The notes: generated by a model from the letters alone, not told the origin. Positions 9,348 through 19,409 are shown, counted from the first letter of the stretch. The stretch: 64,000 nt of DNA from Thorsellia anophelis DSM 18579 (GCF_900111395.1 NZ_FOHV01000005.1:1-64000); one strand, 5' to 3'. Numbers and translations are program-made.

Positions 9348-10697
9348 TTATACTCCAGCCTTATTTTGAGGTGCTTGGCTCATCCAAAGTTCAATCTCAT
9401 CAGGATCCTTAATTGCTATTTGCGTTAAGATTTCATGACCTGTTTCAGTAATAACGATATTATCTTCAATTCTTATTCCGATGCCTAAATATTGTGCTGG
9501 GATCTTTTTTGCATCGGGTGCAATATAGATGCCTGGTTCAACAGTCAAAACCATACCTGGTTCAAGTACTCTATCTCTCTTTGAACCACCGTAATCACCC
9601 ACATCATGGACATCAAGACCTAACCAATGAGATAAGCCATGCATATAAAATTTTCGATGCGCCGATTGCTCAAGTAGTACGTGTTTATCACCCACTAAAA
9701 TTCCAAGTTCCAGTAATCCATCTATTAAGACATCAATCGCTTTTAAGTTAGCTTCGTAAATTGTATGGCCTGGTTTGAGGTATTGAAGGGCAGTGAGCTG
9801 CATTTTAAGTACTAACTCGTAAATATCTCTTTGCGGTTTTGAAAACTTACCATTGATAGGAAATGTTCGAGTGATGTCGCCTGCATAATTTTGGTATTCA
9901 GCTCCCGCATCAACTAATACTAACTGCCCACTTTTTAAAATTTGATTATTTTGAGTGTAATGCAAAATACAAGCATTTTCTCCCCCTCCTACAATCGTAT
10001 TGTAAGAAGGGTTTCTCGCACCCTGCTTTGAAAAATGATAATGAATTTCGCCTTCTAATTGACCCTCAGTCATATTAGGCTGGCATACTCGCATTGCGTG
10101 TAAATGTGCTTTTGCTGTAATTTCACATGCTTCACGCATAACATCAATTTCATTAGCAGATTTAAATAATCTCATTTCATGTACAATTGGCCGCCAATCA
10201 ATCATTGTAGTAGGTGAAACCCAATTATGACGTGAACCATTTCTTAATTGTGATAAAGCTTCAGTTATAACCTTATCACCATAGTCATAGTGGCCTTGAG
10301 CGTGATAAATCGTATCAAGTCCATTTAATAAAAGTGGAAGCTGCTTTTTCAATTCCTCAATTTTGAATGATCTATCAACGCGCAATGCACTAATTGCCTC
10401 TTCTTGACCAAGCCTTTTACCATTCCAAATTTCAGCTTCAAGATCACGCTCACGATTGAATATAATAGTATGGGAAAGCTGCTCATTGCTTTTAATCATA
10501 ATAAATACAGAATCTGGTTCATCGAAACCAGTCAAATACCAAAAATCACTATCTTGCCTAAACAGATAATGACTATCAGAATTTCGTACAACCTCTTTTG
10601 CCGAAAAAATGACTATTGCACTGCCATTAACCATTCTTTCTGCCAATTTTTGGCGTCGTGCTTGAAATTCAGATGGGGTTATCACTATTTTATTCAT
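9348..10697 (-). CDS. pepP: Xaa-Pro aminopeptidase P
   Basis: A 449-residue M24B metallopeptidase (E. coli 441) removing N-terminal residues next to proline. The C-terminal pita-bread domain keeps the metal ligands: VDAGAEYQNYAGDITRTFP (two Asp), HGLSHWLGLDVHDVG (His), LTVEPGIYI (Glu) and GIRIEDNIVIT (Glu). The N-terminal domain (FQARRQKLAERM) is the usual creatinase-like domain. Cytoplasmic. It follows ygfB with 242 bp between and is directly coupled to ubiH, the conserved gammaproteobacterial order. Confidence 0.95.
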   Translation of the reverse strand: MNKIVITPSEFQARRQKLAERMVNGSAIVIFSAKEVVRNSDSHYLFRQDSDFWYLTGFDEPDSVFIMIKSNEQLSHTIIFNRERDLEAEIWNGKRLGQEEAISALRVDRSFKIEELKKQLPLLLNGLDTIYHAQGHYDYGDKVITEALSQLRNGSRHNWVSPTTMIDWRPIVHEMRLFKSANEIDVMREACEITAKAHLHAMRVCQPNMTEGQLEGEIHYHFSKQGARNPSYNTIVGGGENACILHYTQNNQILKSGQLVLVDAGAEYQNYAGDITRTFPINGKFSKPQRDIYELVLKMQLTALQYLKPGHTIYEANLKAIDVLIDGLLELGILVGDKHVLLEQSAHRKFYMHGLSHWLGLDVHDVGDYGGSKRDRVLEPGMVLTVEPGIYIAPDAKKIPAQYLGIGIRIEDNIVITETGHEILTQIAIKDPDEIELWMSQAPQNKAGV

Positions 10698-10939
10698 GGA
10701 AACCTCTTTTCGGACACTATAATTAATACTGAACTTAGTCTATTTTAACAAAGAGAAACATAAAATTTGTTATTTGCAATCATTCTATATGAACACATTG
10801 TTACCAAAGTCATTACCTAGCTAGTTAACAAAAAATTAAGTGATTGTATAAACTGTTTTCTATTTTAAAAATAACTACCTGGAATTAATATCTCTATTCA
10901 TTTTAAAGTTTCAATACAATTCTTGCATTTGTAATTTAC

Positions 10940-11521
10940 TTAATGGATCGTATGACCTTTTGAACCTAATGGGCTCTGGGATAAATTTGGAGTATGTTTA
11001 AACAAGTCAAAAAATAGAATAACGGACATCTTAATATAGCCGTAAATATCTTCATAAGCATGCTCAAGCGTATTAGCGTCCTCTGAACCATCGTAGCCTA
11101 ATTGAGCTATTTCTCTTAAGTCAGCAAACACCTCCGCCCCTTCTCCTTCTAATTTATTAATATTTGGCTGCGTCACTCCTAATCCTAATAAAAAATGATT
11201 AACCCATTCACTTAACCCATCTATTTTATCAAAAATTTCATTTTCTGATTCAATTAATAGCTCAAAAGCAAATTCTCCTGCTGATAATTCAGATAAGCTG
11301 TGACTGAACAATTTTTCTAATGTCACCTGAAGTTCATTTTCAAAAGCAAGGCCGTCATTTGTTAACTCATACATCAATGTCATCCTTGTTACTGAGTTTG
11401 ATTCTCCTACTAAAAGCCCTGTCATCAAACCATGAATTTCAGATGGAGTTAGGGCAATTTGATGTGTTCTAAGCAGAGAATCAATCAATTCATAATTAAA
11501 AATAGAAGAAGTAGATGACAT
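10940..11521 (-). CDS. ygfB: YgfB family (UPF0149) protein
   Basis: A 193-residue protein of the UPF0149 family. Recognisable parts are SEIHGLMTGLLVGE near the N-terminus, SEWVNHFLLGLG in the middle and AYEDIYGYIKMSVILFFDLF near the end. Mostly helical and acidic, cytoplasmic, biochemical role not established in most bacteria. The position upstream of pepP and divergent from zapA is the same as in E. coli, which confirms the assignment. An IS200/IS605 relic now separates it from zapA. Confidence 0.93.
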   Translation of the reverse strand: MSSTSSIFNYELIDSLLRTHQIALTPSEIHGLMTGLLVGESNSVTRMTLMYELTNDGLAFENELQVTLEKLFSHSLSELSAGEFAFELLIESENEIFDKIDGLSEWVNHFLLGLGVTQPNINKLEGEGAEVFADLREIAQLGYDGSEDANTLEHAYEDIYGYIKMSVILFFDLFKHTPNLSQSPLGSKGHTIH

Positions 11522-11694
11522 AAAAATTCCTTTTATACAACATTAAGTTAATCAAATAAAACATGACCTAAAAATTTAAATACACATCAAAAATAGACAT
11601 AACAAATTGGTAATTTAAAAAGCTTTTAGAAATAGAGTGACTGATAAGGTGCACATATGATTAATTATACTCGATTTAGTGACTGCTCACAGCC

Positions 11695-12532
11695 CTAAAA
11701 GGAGATGTTTTCCACTTCATCGGCTACAACTAATGATAGCGTGGATTTACGCAAGCCTCCACGGGCAGACACGACTAGCCCCGCCGCGTGTAAATCATTT
11801 GTCCCTTTGAGCTGGATGTTGATCGCCACATTGATATCGCGATCATGTTCTGTATCGCAAACAAGGCAAACCCTGTAATGTGCATGCAAGGGCACCTCAG
11901 CCATCTTAAGACCGCAATAATGGCACGTTTTATAATTGGCACACCACCGTTCAACTGTGGCAACATACTTACCGCCTTCTTCGGTTTTATAGCTCAATTT
12001 TTGAATAAAACAATGCTAACTCGCTTCCCCTATTATACGCGCTAGCCGTTGGTTTTTCATCATATTCTCTGATTTAAGTGTTTCCATTATTTTGCTTGGT
12101 TATCGTCAATAATTAAACTTGAAAGTTTATGATGAAAATTAGAACGGCTATTGCCAAGCTAGAACGCATCTGCAAAAACTTTATCGTTCAGGTGATAACT
12201 GGATTGCTTGCCCTGTTTGCTTTTTAAACGAGGGTATTTATTTGGGACGCTCTTAAACAAAATTATTAAGACGCGATCAAGATCGATAATACCTTGCTGT
12301 AACGCTTGAGAAGCGCACTCTTTCAACAAGTGATACAAAGGAATTTTTTTGCCTCAACCAGCAAAAGATGTATGTCTCGCAGTGGTTTAAGTAAGACGCC
12401 GTACCGTTGATATTTGTGATGCATGAGATGAATCGCTGTATTAAAGACGATCGCCACTCGCCAAACAGAGCATTTTAAAATACCGCTTGTTTGTCATCAG
12501 GATAAATGCGTACTTTAGTGGCTTTTTTTCAT
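11695..12532 (-). pseudogene. tnpB: TnpB (OrfB) nuclease remnant
   Basis: The reading starts MKKSH near 12532, then continues in shifted frames: KVRIYPDDKQA, NTAIHLMHHKYQRYG, CASQALQQGIIDLDR and KYPRLKSKQGKQSSY, all TnpB N-terminal features. The middle, including the RuvC-I (GIDxG) segment, is deleted. The C-terminal end reads ENMMKNQRLARIIGEAS, a TAG in place of the usual Trp codon, then ERWCANYKTCHYCGLK with a CxxC...CLVC zinc finger and DRDINVAINI, the RuvC-III region. The last 100 codons (11997-11695) are still open. No functional RNA-guided nuclease can result. Confidence 0.85.
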
Positions 12533-12583
12533 TTTCAGCGTATATAACTACATTATTATAGCTATATTAACGGAGGGCTTCAA

Positions 12584-13006
12584 GTGAGTCTACACGATAA
12601 AGTATTAGAAACTTTATTAAATCATGGTCACAGCATCAGTAAATTGGAGGCTCATCTGATTTTTACGACCAAATACCGCCTAAAGATTTTTGATGTCGCC
12701 ATGCTCGTTCAAATCCGGTAAGCATTTTTATCGGCTGGTGAAAAACTGGAAATTGAGATCTTAGAAATGAACGCAGAAGCCGACCACGCTTATATGTTGG
12801 TTGCTTATCTTCCGAAATACTCAGTTAGTATCATGGCGAATAATTTGAAATCAACTAGCAGTCGTCGTGTGCGTACTTTAAATACACATTTACACAAGGC
12901 GAATAAAACCAGAGTACTTTGTTCACAACCCTATTTCACTTGTAGTGCTGGAGGTACAACAACATAAACGCTGAAATCGCATGTACAATCGCAAGAATCC
13001 CAAAGT
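12584..13006 (+). pseudogene. tnpA: TnpA (Y1 transposase, IS200-like) remnant
   Basis: From a GTG at 12584 with GGAGG upstream, one frame encodes LLNHGHSISKLEAHLIFTTK, a TAA stop at 12719, then EKLEIEILEMNAEADHAYML, SVSIMANNLKSTSSRRVR, a second TAA at 12965, and TLKSHVQSQES. This is the Y1 HUH-transposase layout. The HUH motif has lost its second histidine (HAY instead of HxH) and the catalytic tyrosine of the last helix is histidine (KSHVQSQ). Two stops and both active-site changes show the gene is dead. Confidence 0.85.
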
Positions 13007-13205
13007 TAGCGCCCTTGTATCCCCGCCCGATTTGGCGAGGATTTAAGCGCATTTTGCTAAAATATTGGTTCTAAGATTTACCTAATTTAGCTAATATCAT
13101 TCAATTTAGTCACCGGTTGCAGTACACCTATTGAATAAGGGTTGTTTTTTGAATGAAAATTGTCTATTATCTTGGCAATTTTATAGGTAATTTTAGGTAA
13201 CCCTT

Positions 13206-13634
13206 ATGACAACTCAACGTGTTGATATATCTGTTTTTGGTCGTTCTTTTCGTGTTAATTGTCCTACTGAGCAAAAAGAAGCTTTAGAGTTAGCGGCTTT
13301 AGATCTTGACACTCGTTTAACGGAGCTCAAAAATCGCACTGGGGTTTCAAATGTAGAACAGTTAGTGTTTATTGCCGCTCTAAACGTTTGTCATGAATTA
13401 GCACAAGAAAGAACAAAAACAGCTGATTTTGCTCATACAATGGAAGCTCGTATTAGAGTATTACAAAATACAATAGAACAAGCTTTGTTGCAGCATACAA
13501 GTATAGATAGCGTAGAACAAATCACAACACCCCCAAGCCCTTTATCTTCAAATCCCTTACCTAGTCAGGATTTACTCTCACAACCAACAGAAGATTCATT
13601 ATCTACAGATGCAACTTATGAAGAAGGTGAATAA
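13206..13634 (+). CDS. zapA: Cell division protein ZapA with extended C-terminal tail
   Basis: A 142-residue ZapA (E. coli 109). [20 protein letters not shown] is the N-terminal dimer domain and the following helix ([16 protein letters not shown]) forms the tetramer coiled coil. ZapA bundles FtsZ filaments at the division ring. Residues ~108-142 form an extra proline/serine-rich acidic tail absent from E. coli. The order zapA, 6S RNA, fau and the divergent ygfB match E. coli. The start at 13206 has only a weak GGTAA upstream. Confidence 0.93.
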   Translation: MTTQRVDISVFGRSFRVNCPTEQKEALELAALDLDTRLTELKNRTGVSNVEQLVFIAALNVCHELAQERTKTADFAHTMEARIRVLQNTIEQALLQHTSIDSVEQITTPPSPLSSNPLPSQDLLSQPTEDSLSTDATYEEGE

Positions 13635-13814
13635 CATCCACGATAAATTAATATTTACCGAAAAGCATGGACAATTTGAATACACTGCACTTTAGATGAT
13701 TGATTGCCTATAACTTTTCTATGTTTAAAATCCTAAAACCAGCGATTTCTCTATTTTTTTACACTATTTTGCGTTTTATATGTTGTAATCAATTTAGTGG
13801 ATGTTAAACTATAG

Positions 13815-13990
13815 GTACTGGAATGATCGTTTGTGGGTGAGTCCCCTGAGCCGATATTTAAAAACACACAGAATATTGTTTCACTTTATTGGTGAGCATG
13901 CTCATTTATGAGAAGCCTAAAGATGAAGTAGCGATGTTCAACCTTGAACTTCGGGTTCAAGGGTTACAACCTACGACGACATTCTGGTAC
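13815..13990 (+). ncRNA. ssrS: 6S RNA
   Basis: The region between zapA and fau contains the family's most conserved blocks: GAGTCCCCTGAGCCGATATTT, GGTGAGCATGCTC, GAGAAGCC, GGGTTCAAGGGTTACA and CGACGACATTC. The ends pair (GTACTGGAATG with CATTCTGGTAC), giving the closing stem of the rod-shaped RNA that mimics an open promoter and sequesters sigma-70 RNA polymerase. A -10-like TAAACT (13805-13810) and -35-like TTGTAA 16 bases upstream fit the start. Ends are estimated to a few bases. Positioned as in E. coli. Confidence 0.95.
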
Positions 13991-14082
13991 TAATAATACT
14001 AAGTATTTTCATCTAATATTAATCTAATAAATATAAAACGATGAGTCTTACAAATTCATGATTTAGTATTTTATAATACCCT

Positions 14083-14694
14083 ATGCGACAGCAAACAAAT
14101 CTCAATTACAATAAAGCGAATTTTCGTAAAATTTTAAAAGCTAAGCGCCTTTCGTTAGATGACACATCTAGAAATTTACTCAACCACCGTGCAAACTTAC
14201 AACTAATTGAACTACTAAACGAGTTATTAATCAATCATAGGAATGATTATAAAATTGCACTTTTCCTTGCATTTAATGGGGAAATTGATCCTTATTGTAC
14301 TATCCAACATCTTCAGAAAAATAACGTTTCTGTTTACCTACCAATCATTCACCCATTTAGTAAAAAAACACTTCTATTTCAAAAATTTGATAAGAATACC
14401 ACTCTAATAAAAAATAAATTTGGGATTTTAGAACCTAAATTAGACCTAAGAGCAATTACGCCACTGGATCAAATCAATTATTTTGTTATGCCTTTAACTG
14501 GTTTTGATTTGAAAGGCAATAGACTAGGTATGGGAGGGGGATTTTATGATAGAACACTTTGCCATCTAAACGATTCTGCAAAATTGATTGGATTTGCTTA
14601 TAGTCTTCAGCAATTAGACACCATTCCAACCGAACCTTGGGATATTAGCCTAGGTTATATTGTCACAGAACTAAACCGTTATTGTTTTATTTGA
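14083..14694 (+). CDS. fau: 5-formyltetrahydrofolate cyclo-ligase family protein
   Basis: A 203-residue protein (E. coli YgfA 182) that converts 5-formyl-THF to 5,10-methenyl-THF using ATP. The signature MPLTGFDLKGNRLGMGGGFYDRTL near residues 140-165 is clear, as is the N-terminal FRKILKAKRLSL basic segment. Location directly after 6S RNA is the classical context, and co-transcription with ssrS is known in E. coli. No clear Shine-Dalgarno is visible before the ATG. Confidence 0.93.
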   Translation: MRQQTNLNYNKANFRKILKAKRLSLDDTSRNLLNHRANLQLIELLNELLINHRNDYKIALFLAFNGEIDPYCTIQHLQKNNVSVYLPIIHPFSKKTLLFQKFDKNTTLIKNKFGILEPKLDLRAITPLDQINYFVMPLTGFDLKGNRLGMGGGFYDRTLCHLNDSAKLIGFAYSLQQLDTIPTEPWDISLGYIVTELNRYCFI

Positions 14695-15288
14695 GATAGC
14701 TAAAAAAATGAATGAACGAAATAAACTATCTGAACTTATCAATGCAAAATTTTAGCTCAGCACTGAAAGATTCACATGGTGAATTTGTTGACAATAATTG
14801 GTAAGATTTACCTGGTTTACAATAAATTGCTTGATCGGAATGATTAAACACAAAGAAAAGTGAACATTGGCCAACAAACCGATTTGAAGTTAAATTGATT
14901 GCAACACAAGCCAGATAAAATTCATCTAGATTACGATTATAAGAATCAAGCCTCATCAGTGGTAAGTAATTACATATACCTACTCGTAAAATTATGTAAT
15001 GATACAAGAGCCTATTTAGAAAAAAAAGAACTATCTTAATTACCATTACATATAGGCCAAGTTTAATTGTGGTATTTTTTCATATTGTAACTAAACTTGT
15101 TGCTTAATAAGCATCAATTGCCTTCAAAATGATTCTGCCCATACGCTAGAATTATTCCTTTCCTAATTGAAGATATGATACTAGCAAAAATGGTGAAATT
15201 TCACTTACAATTGCAACCACCCCATATAAAAAAAAACAAATTAAAATAACTATTTACTCTATTTAATATGGGGCGATTAAAAACCATT
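14695..15288. other. Intergenic region with one doubtful small ORF
   Basis: The only open frame of note is 14726-15046 (minus, 106 codons), described separately. The remainder (15047-15288) is AT-rich with no repeats or recognisable sites. Confidence 0.4.
14726..15046 (-). CDS. Doubtful small cysteine-containing protein
   Basis: A 106-codon frame. The first ~25 residues are hydrophobic (MVIKIVLFFLNRLLYHYIIL) and could be a membrane segment, followed by a polar part with five cysteines (YLACVAIN, GQCSLFF, IYCKPGK, SPCESF, KFCIDKFR). I recognise no family. No convincing ribosome binding site precedes the ATG; a second ATG lies 30 codons in. It could be a small secreted protein, the end of a decayed gene, or chance. 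Confidence 0.3.
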   Translation of the reverse strand: MVIKIVLFFLNRLLYHYIILRVGICNYLPLMRLDSYNRNLDEFYLACVAINLTSNRFVGQCSLFFVFNHSDQAIYCKPGKSYQLLSTNSPCESFSAELKFCIDKFR

Positions 15289-16854
15289 CTAGTTTTTAGG
15301 GATTGAAGTCCAATACTCGGTTTTTACACCTAATACATTGTCAGAATCAAATTGCAATTGCTTATTTTTTTCATTCTCTAAATAGTGCTTTAAAGCCTGA
15401 TATACGAGCGGAGCACCTAGCAATAAAATTGGTATATTAAGATATACCATCATTAAATTTGTCAAATCAGTGATATTCCAAAGATTAGATAACCTCAAAT
15501 CAGCTAAAACAGTAATTACACCGAAAGGAACAAATACACATGCCCCTAAAATACGGATGAATAAGATAAAACTATCTTTTTTAGAAATATAATTTGCTGA
15601 TATTTCAGCAAATGAAATCATTCCTAGTAATGTCGTAAAAGCAAAAAGTCCATAACATACTGCGATCAAGATTTTAATAAAATGCTCTAAGTGCTCAGAG
15701 GTAAGCGCTTTAACTGATTCTAGATACATTTCGATACGTTGATCTTTGATAGCATCCCAATAAGTTGCATCAGGTGTTTCCCAAAGATGTGCAAATATAA
15801 CAATAAACCCTGTTAAGGTACAGATAACCATAGTATCAACGAATACCCCGAAACTTTGAACAAAACCTTGTTCACAAGGATGTCTATTATCGGCGATTGC
15901 AGCAGCCATGGTAATCGTACCTTGCCCTGCTTCATTAGACATTAGTCCTCGCTTCACGCCTTGAGCGATTGCAACCCCTACTGACCCACCAAAAATAGCA
16001 CTTGGAGAAAATGCTTCTTTAATAACGACTTCAAAAAAATATGGAATAAGTGTGATATTAGTAATGACCAAATAAATTGAGACTATGAAAAATAATGTCG
16101 CTTTGAAAGGAACCAAAATATTTACATATTTAATAACACGTCTAATTCCACCAAAAATTAATATGGCGCTTGATAAAATTAGTATTAAAGCAACACTATA
16201 ACTAAAAAAAGATTGTTTTTCATAAGTCACACCAGTGGTATTTTTGGTGATTTGGTCAATTGCACTAAAAACATTAAATGTTTGAGCAGGGATATTAAAA
16301 AGCGCATAAATAATAAAAGCAACCGATAAACAGACTCCCACCCAGCGCATATTACCTAATAAGCGTTTACCATAAAATGGTAACCCACCAACAAATTCCT
16401 CATTTTTCTTTTCTTTAAAAATTTGAGCAAGTACAGCCTCCATGAAAGCTGTGGTCATACCAAAAAAAGCAGCAACCCACATCCAAAATAATGCACCAGG
16501 CCCACCGACTGCAATCGCTCCTGTTACACCCACAATATTACCAGGACCAATACGCATAGCTAATCCAAGCATAAATGCGCTTAATGCACTAACTCCTGTT
16601 TTTGAGGGTTGTTTACTTAGAATAATTCCGACTGATCGTTTAAAACTAAGCAATGCAATAAATTTAGTTCTAATAGTGAAATAGATTCCAACTCCAAATA
16701 AAATAACTATCGGCATAGCAAGCTCTCCTATTATTGGAATGCTTGCATACCAAGTATATTGTGTTGGAAATGCCCAAATATAATCAGACACAATACGTAT
16801 TACATCAAAAATCTCATTGATTTTATTAAAAAAATCACTCAGAGCTTGGTTCAT
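15289..16854 (-). CDS. Alanine/glycine:cation symporter (AGCS family)
   Basis: A 521-residue inner-membrane protein with about 11 hydrophobic segments. RIGPGNIVGVTGAIAVGGPGALFWMWVAAFFGMTTAFME is the AGCS signature; RGLMSNEAGQGT and GGxPFY-type motifs (VGGLPFYGKR) also match. These carriers import alanine or glycine with sodium. It is flanked by sseB on one side and the fau region on the other, apparently monocistronic. The N-terminus is about 30 residues longer than some family members. Substrate preference cannot be set from sequence. Confidence 0.9.
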   Translation of the reverse strand: MNQALSDFFNKINEIFDVIRIVSDYIWAFPTQYTWYASIPIIGELAMPIVILFGVGIYFTIRTKFIALLSFKRSVGIILSKQPSKTGVSALSAFMLGLAMRIGPGNIVGVTGAIAVGGPGALFWMWVAAFFGMTTAFMEAVLAQIFKEKKNEEFVGGLPFYGKRLLGNMRWVGVCLSVAFIIYALFNIPAQTFNVFSAIDQITKNTTGVTYEKQSFFSYSVALILILSSAILIFGGIRRVIKYVNILVPFKATLFFIVSIYLVITNITLIPYFFEVVIKEAFSPSAIFGGSVGVAIAQGVKRGLMSNEAGQGTITMAAAIADNRHPCEQGFVQSFGVFVDTMVICTLTGFIVIFAHLWETPDATYWDAIKDQRIEMYLESVKALTSEHLEHFIKILIAVCYGLFAFTTLLGMISFAEISANYISKKDSFILFIRILGACVFVPFGVITVLADLRLSNLWNITDLTNLMMVYLNIPILLLGAPLVYQALKHYLENEKNKQLQFDSDNVLGVKTEYWTSIPKN

Positions 16855-17012
16855 TTTATTTCCTTTTTAAATATAAACCTTATGCTATTGCGTTAAGCGT
16901 ATCTTACAGGACTACATTAAGCTGTAATTTTGATTAGAGTCTCAAAATGGTGTTAATGGCAAATTCTAGATATACACAATAAGTTTAAAACAAAAACACC
17001 TACGCTGATAGT

Positions 17013-17897
17013 TTAAATTTGTTGGATTTTAATCGCATCGCGTAAAAACCCACCTAATCTGCGTTGATAGAATGCTCGTGTGTGTGATTTTAAAAAATGA
17101 CTGACCTGGCAAGTATCTGGCTCTGATCTAACAACACAGATATCTAAGATGTCATCTTCATCCAAATAATCAGATAACGACTCACCTAGTTGCATGAAGA
17201 GTGTTTCATACTCATGTTCTGTTGTAAGCGGGCTCATTTCAATTCCTAGAAGATAACCTGATTCGTTTAATGATTCTGAAGCAAATCGAGCAAGGTAGGC
17301 TTTAGTAACAATCTTCTGCTGTTTTAATAGCTCATTAGCTTTATTGACAAGTAACTCTGGCTCAGTCTCTAGTGTAGTCAATTTTAGTGGAATTTGCCCT
17401 TCAGTCACAATGCTCATTTTCTTTAACTGGCTTTGTGGATCCATTAAACCTTTAATTTCATCAGGGTAAAATAACTTACTATATTCACAATTAGGGTTAA
17501 GAAATAAAGATTGACCAAGCGTAAAATCAAACAGTATATGAGTAGGTAATGAAATAAATTTAATTTTATCTTGAGTCGAAGATCCATCAACCTCTAATAT
17601 TGAATGCTTCTTAACTGCTTGGGTTAATTTATCTATTGATGAAAAAAAAGGAACAACATATTGTCCGTCTGACAACTGCCAATGGATTAAATCAAGTGTT
17701 CTGGCAGAATCAGCCCTACCAATAATTTCATGGATATGTTGAGTGGCTAATTCATCATTAGTTAAAACAAAAATATTAGAATCAACTAACTTGTCATAAA
17801 ATTCACCGCGGACAGATTCATCCTTAGTTGCTTGCTCTAATAGTAAACCGAGTTCATCAGATTGCATATTAATATTATCAATAGATGTTTCATTCAT
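17013..17897 (-). CDS. sseB: SseB family protein
   Basis: A 294-residue acidic protein. The N-terminal half has the SseB fold markers (FYDKLVDSNIFVLTNDE, DGQYVVPFFSSIDKLTQAV, FDFTLGQSLFLNPN) and the C-terminal half LGESLSDYLDEDDILDICVV with an FYQRRLGGF end, the SseB C-terminal domain. E. coli SseB is 258 residues; overproduction there increases serine sensitivity, and the mechanism is unclear. It starts five bases after pepB ends, the same partnership as in E. coli, so the two are co-transcribed. Confidence 0.88.
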   Translation of the reverse strand: MNETSIDNINMQSDELGLLLEQATKDESVRGEFYDKLVDSNIFVLTNDELATQHIHEIIGRADSARTLDLIHWQLSDGQYVVPFFSSIDKLTQAVKKHSILEVDGSSTQDKIKFISLPTHILFDFTLGQSLFLNPNCEYSKLFYPDEIKGLMDPQSQLKKMSIVTEGQIPLKLTTLETEPELLVNKANELLKQQKIVTKAYLARFASESLNESGYLLGIEMSPLTTEHEYETLFMQLGESLSDYLDEDDILDICVVRSEPDTCQVSHFLKSHTRAFYQRRLGGFLRDAIKIQQI

Positions 17898-17902
17898 ACT
17901 CT

Positions 17903-19267
17903 TTACCTTTTCTGTTGCGATGCAACGATTAAATAACTCGCTAATGCTCTAATTCCAATCCCTGTAGCACCGGCAGCCCATCCATCTACAGCCCCTTTTC
18001 TATAAGTTGCAGAACAGTCAATATGGAGCCAATTATTTTGATAAGGTTCTACAAAGTGAGATAAGAATGCTGCAGCTGTGCTGGCTCCTGCAGTGTGCGC
18101 TGCACTATTAGTATTACTTATATCGGCAAAATTAGAGGGCATTTGGTCACGATGAAACTCATCAAGAGGTAAGCGCCAAAACGGTTCGTGCTGTTCACTT
18201 GCCGCCTGACAAAAGTCATGAACCATATTATTATCAAAACTAAATAACGCGTGATAATCATTACTCAATGCAACTTTTGCTGCGCCTGTTAGGGTTGCGC
18301 AATCTATTATGTATGTTGGTTTAAGTGAAGAGGCATCAATCAGACCATCTGCCAATACAAGTCGTCCTTCTGCATCTGTATTTAACACTTCTACTGTTTT
18401 ACCATTACGATAATGAATAATGTCACCTAATCTAAATGCATTGCCACTAACCATATTATCAGCGCAACACAAAATCAGTTGGATTCTTGCATTCACATTT
18501 AATGCCATTGCTAATGCTAAGCTACCACTTACTAATGCAGCCCCACCCATATCGGATTTCATTGATTCCATAAAGCTACTTGCTTTAAGGCTATAACCAC
18601 CTGTATCAAAAGTGATTCCTTTTCCTACTAAACACGCTAAAATTGGTTCTTCTGGGTTTCCTGTAGGATTATAATCTACTTTTAAATAGACTGGGGGACG
18701 ATGCGAGCCTCTACCAACCGTATGTAGCCCTGAGTAAGATTTTTCTAACAAATCGTCCCCTACTATCATTTCATAACTAATTTTATCTTCTGCAACTTGA
18801 GTAAATAACTCAAGCGCACTATTAGCAAGATCTATCGGACCTAATTCTTCAGCTGGTAAATTAATTATTTCACGTACCCATTTTGAAATGGATATCCAAT
18901 GATTCAGCAATACTTTTGACTCTAAAACTAATTCAGGGTAAATAATTGATATTTGATTTTTAGGGTGCCAAAAGCCTTGCCAAAATGCAAAACAGTGTTC
19001 ATGTGTCCAACTCTCACCTATCAAATGAACATTACGCATACCTTGCGATTCAATTTTTCTGGAGGCAGAACGAATAACTGTCAATACTTTATCAAGACTT
19101 GTTGACGTGTTAATATGAATTGTCGCAATGTATTGATTGCTTTCATCAGTTCGAAAACTTAATGTTGCCGACTCTCCAAATATTTTAGGTGCTTTACTAG
19201 TTGATAATTCTACGACTAGCTGTGGTTGTACTGATTCTTCTAATTTATGAGCTACTGTATTGGTCAT
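17903..19267 (-). CDS. pepB: Peptidase B (M17 leucyl aminopeptidase family)
   Basis: A 454-residue M17 aminopeptidase. GKGITFDTGGYSLK, SDMGGAA and the signature VLNTDAEGRLVLADGL hold the two-metal site; the lysine of GKGITFDTGGYSLK and the NTDAEGR arginine are the catalytic residues of the family. The N-terminal domain is divergent as in E. coli PepB (427 residues). It releases N-terminal residues, Asp and Glu included, in the cytosol. Placement just before sseB supports pepB rather than pepA. Upstream lies IS200/IS605 relic A. Confidence 0.92.
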   Translation of the reverse strand: MTNTVAHKLEESVQPQLVVELSTSKAPKIFGESATLSFRTDESNQYIATIHINTSTSLDKVLTVIRSASRKIESQGMRNVHLIGESWTHEHCFAFWQGFWHPKNQISIIYPELVLESKVLLNHWISISKWVREIINLPAEELGPIDLANSALELFTQVAEDKISYEMIVGDDLLEKSYSGLHTVGRGSHRPPVYLKVDYNPTGNPEEPILACLVGKGITFDTGGYSLKASSFMESMKSDMGGAALVSGSLALAMALNVNARIQLILCCADNMVSGNAFRLGDIIHYRNGKTVEVLNTDAEGRLVLADGLIDASSLKPTYIIDCATLTGAAKVALSNDYHALFSFDNNMVHDFCQAASEQHEPFWRLPLDEFHRDQMPSNFADISNTNSAAHTAGASTAAAFLSHFVEPYQNNWLHIDCSATYRKGAVDGWAAGATGIGIRALASYLIVASQQKR

Positions 19268-19409
19268 GGTTAATCCTTAATTGATTAATGATAGTACGAG
19301 CGGTTCACTCATCCATCTAAAGTTTTTAAATACAACAATATATACTCAATTGATCATTGTTTTTTTGTCATACTCCGAATCCTAAACGAAGTGGATTATT
19401 ACTGCTGTT

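Larger units (their letters stand above)
11660..13020. mobile_element. Decayed IS200/IS605-family element (relic C)
   Basis: The element has the IS605 layout: a tnpB remnant on the minus strand and a tnpA remnant on the plus strand, 5' ends facing each other around 12530-12585. Just past the tnpB stop, the minus strand reads GGCTGTGAGCAGTCA near 11680, resembling the right end of IS605/IS1341 elements. The left end beyond tnpA cannot be placed exactly. Both genes carry stops and have lost catalytic residues. It sits in the ygfB-zapA intergenic region. Confidence 0.8.

Noticed and set aside
11695-11997. 100-codon frame considered as a stand-alone zinc-finger protein
   Set aside because: Upstream in-frame sequence past a TAG continues the TnpB pattern, so it is only the tail of a dead tnpB.
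13815-13990. GGGTTCAAGGG considered as a tRNA T-arm
   Set aside because: It is part of the conserved 6S RNA; no acceptor or anticodon arms are present.
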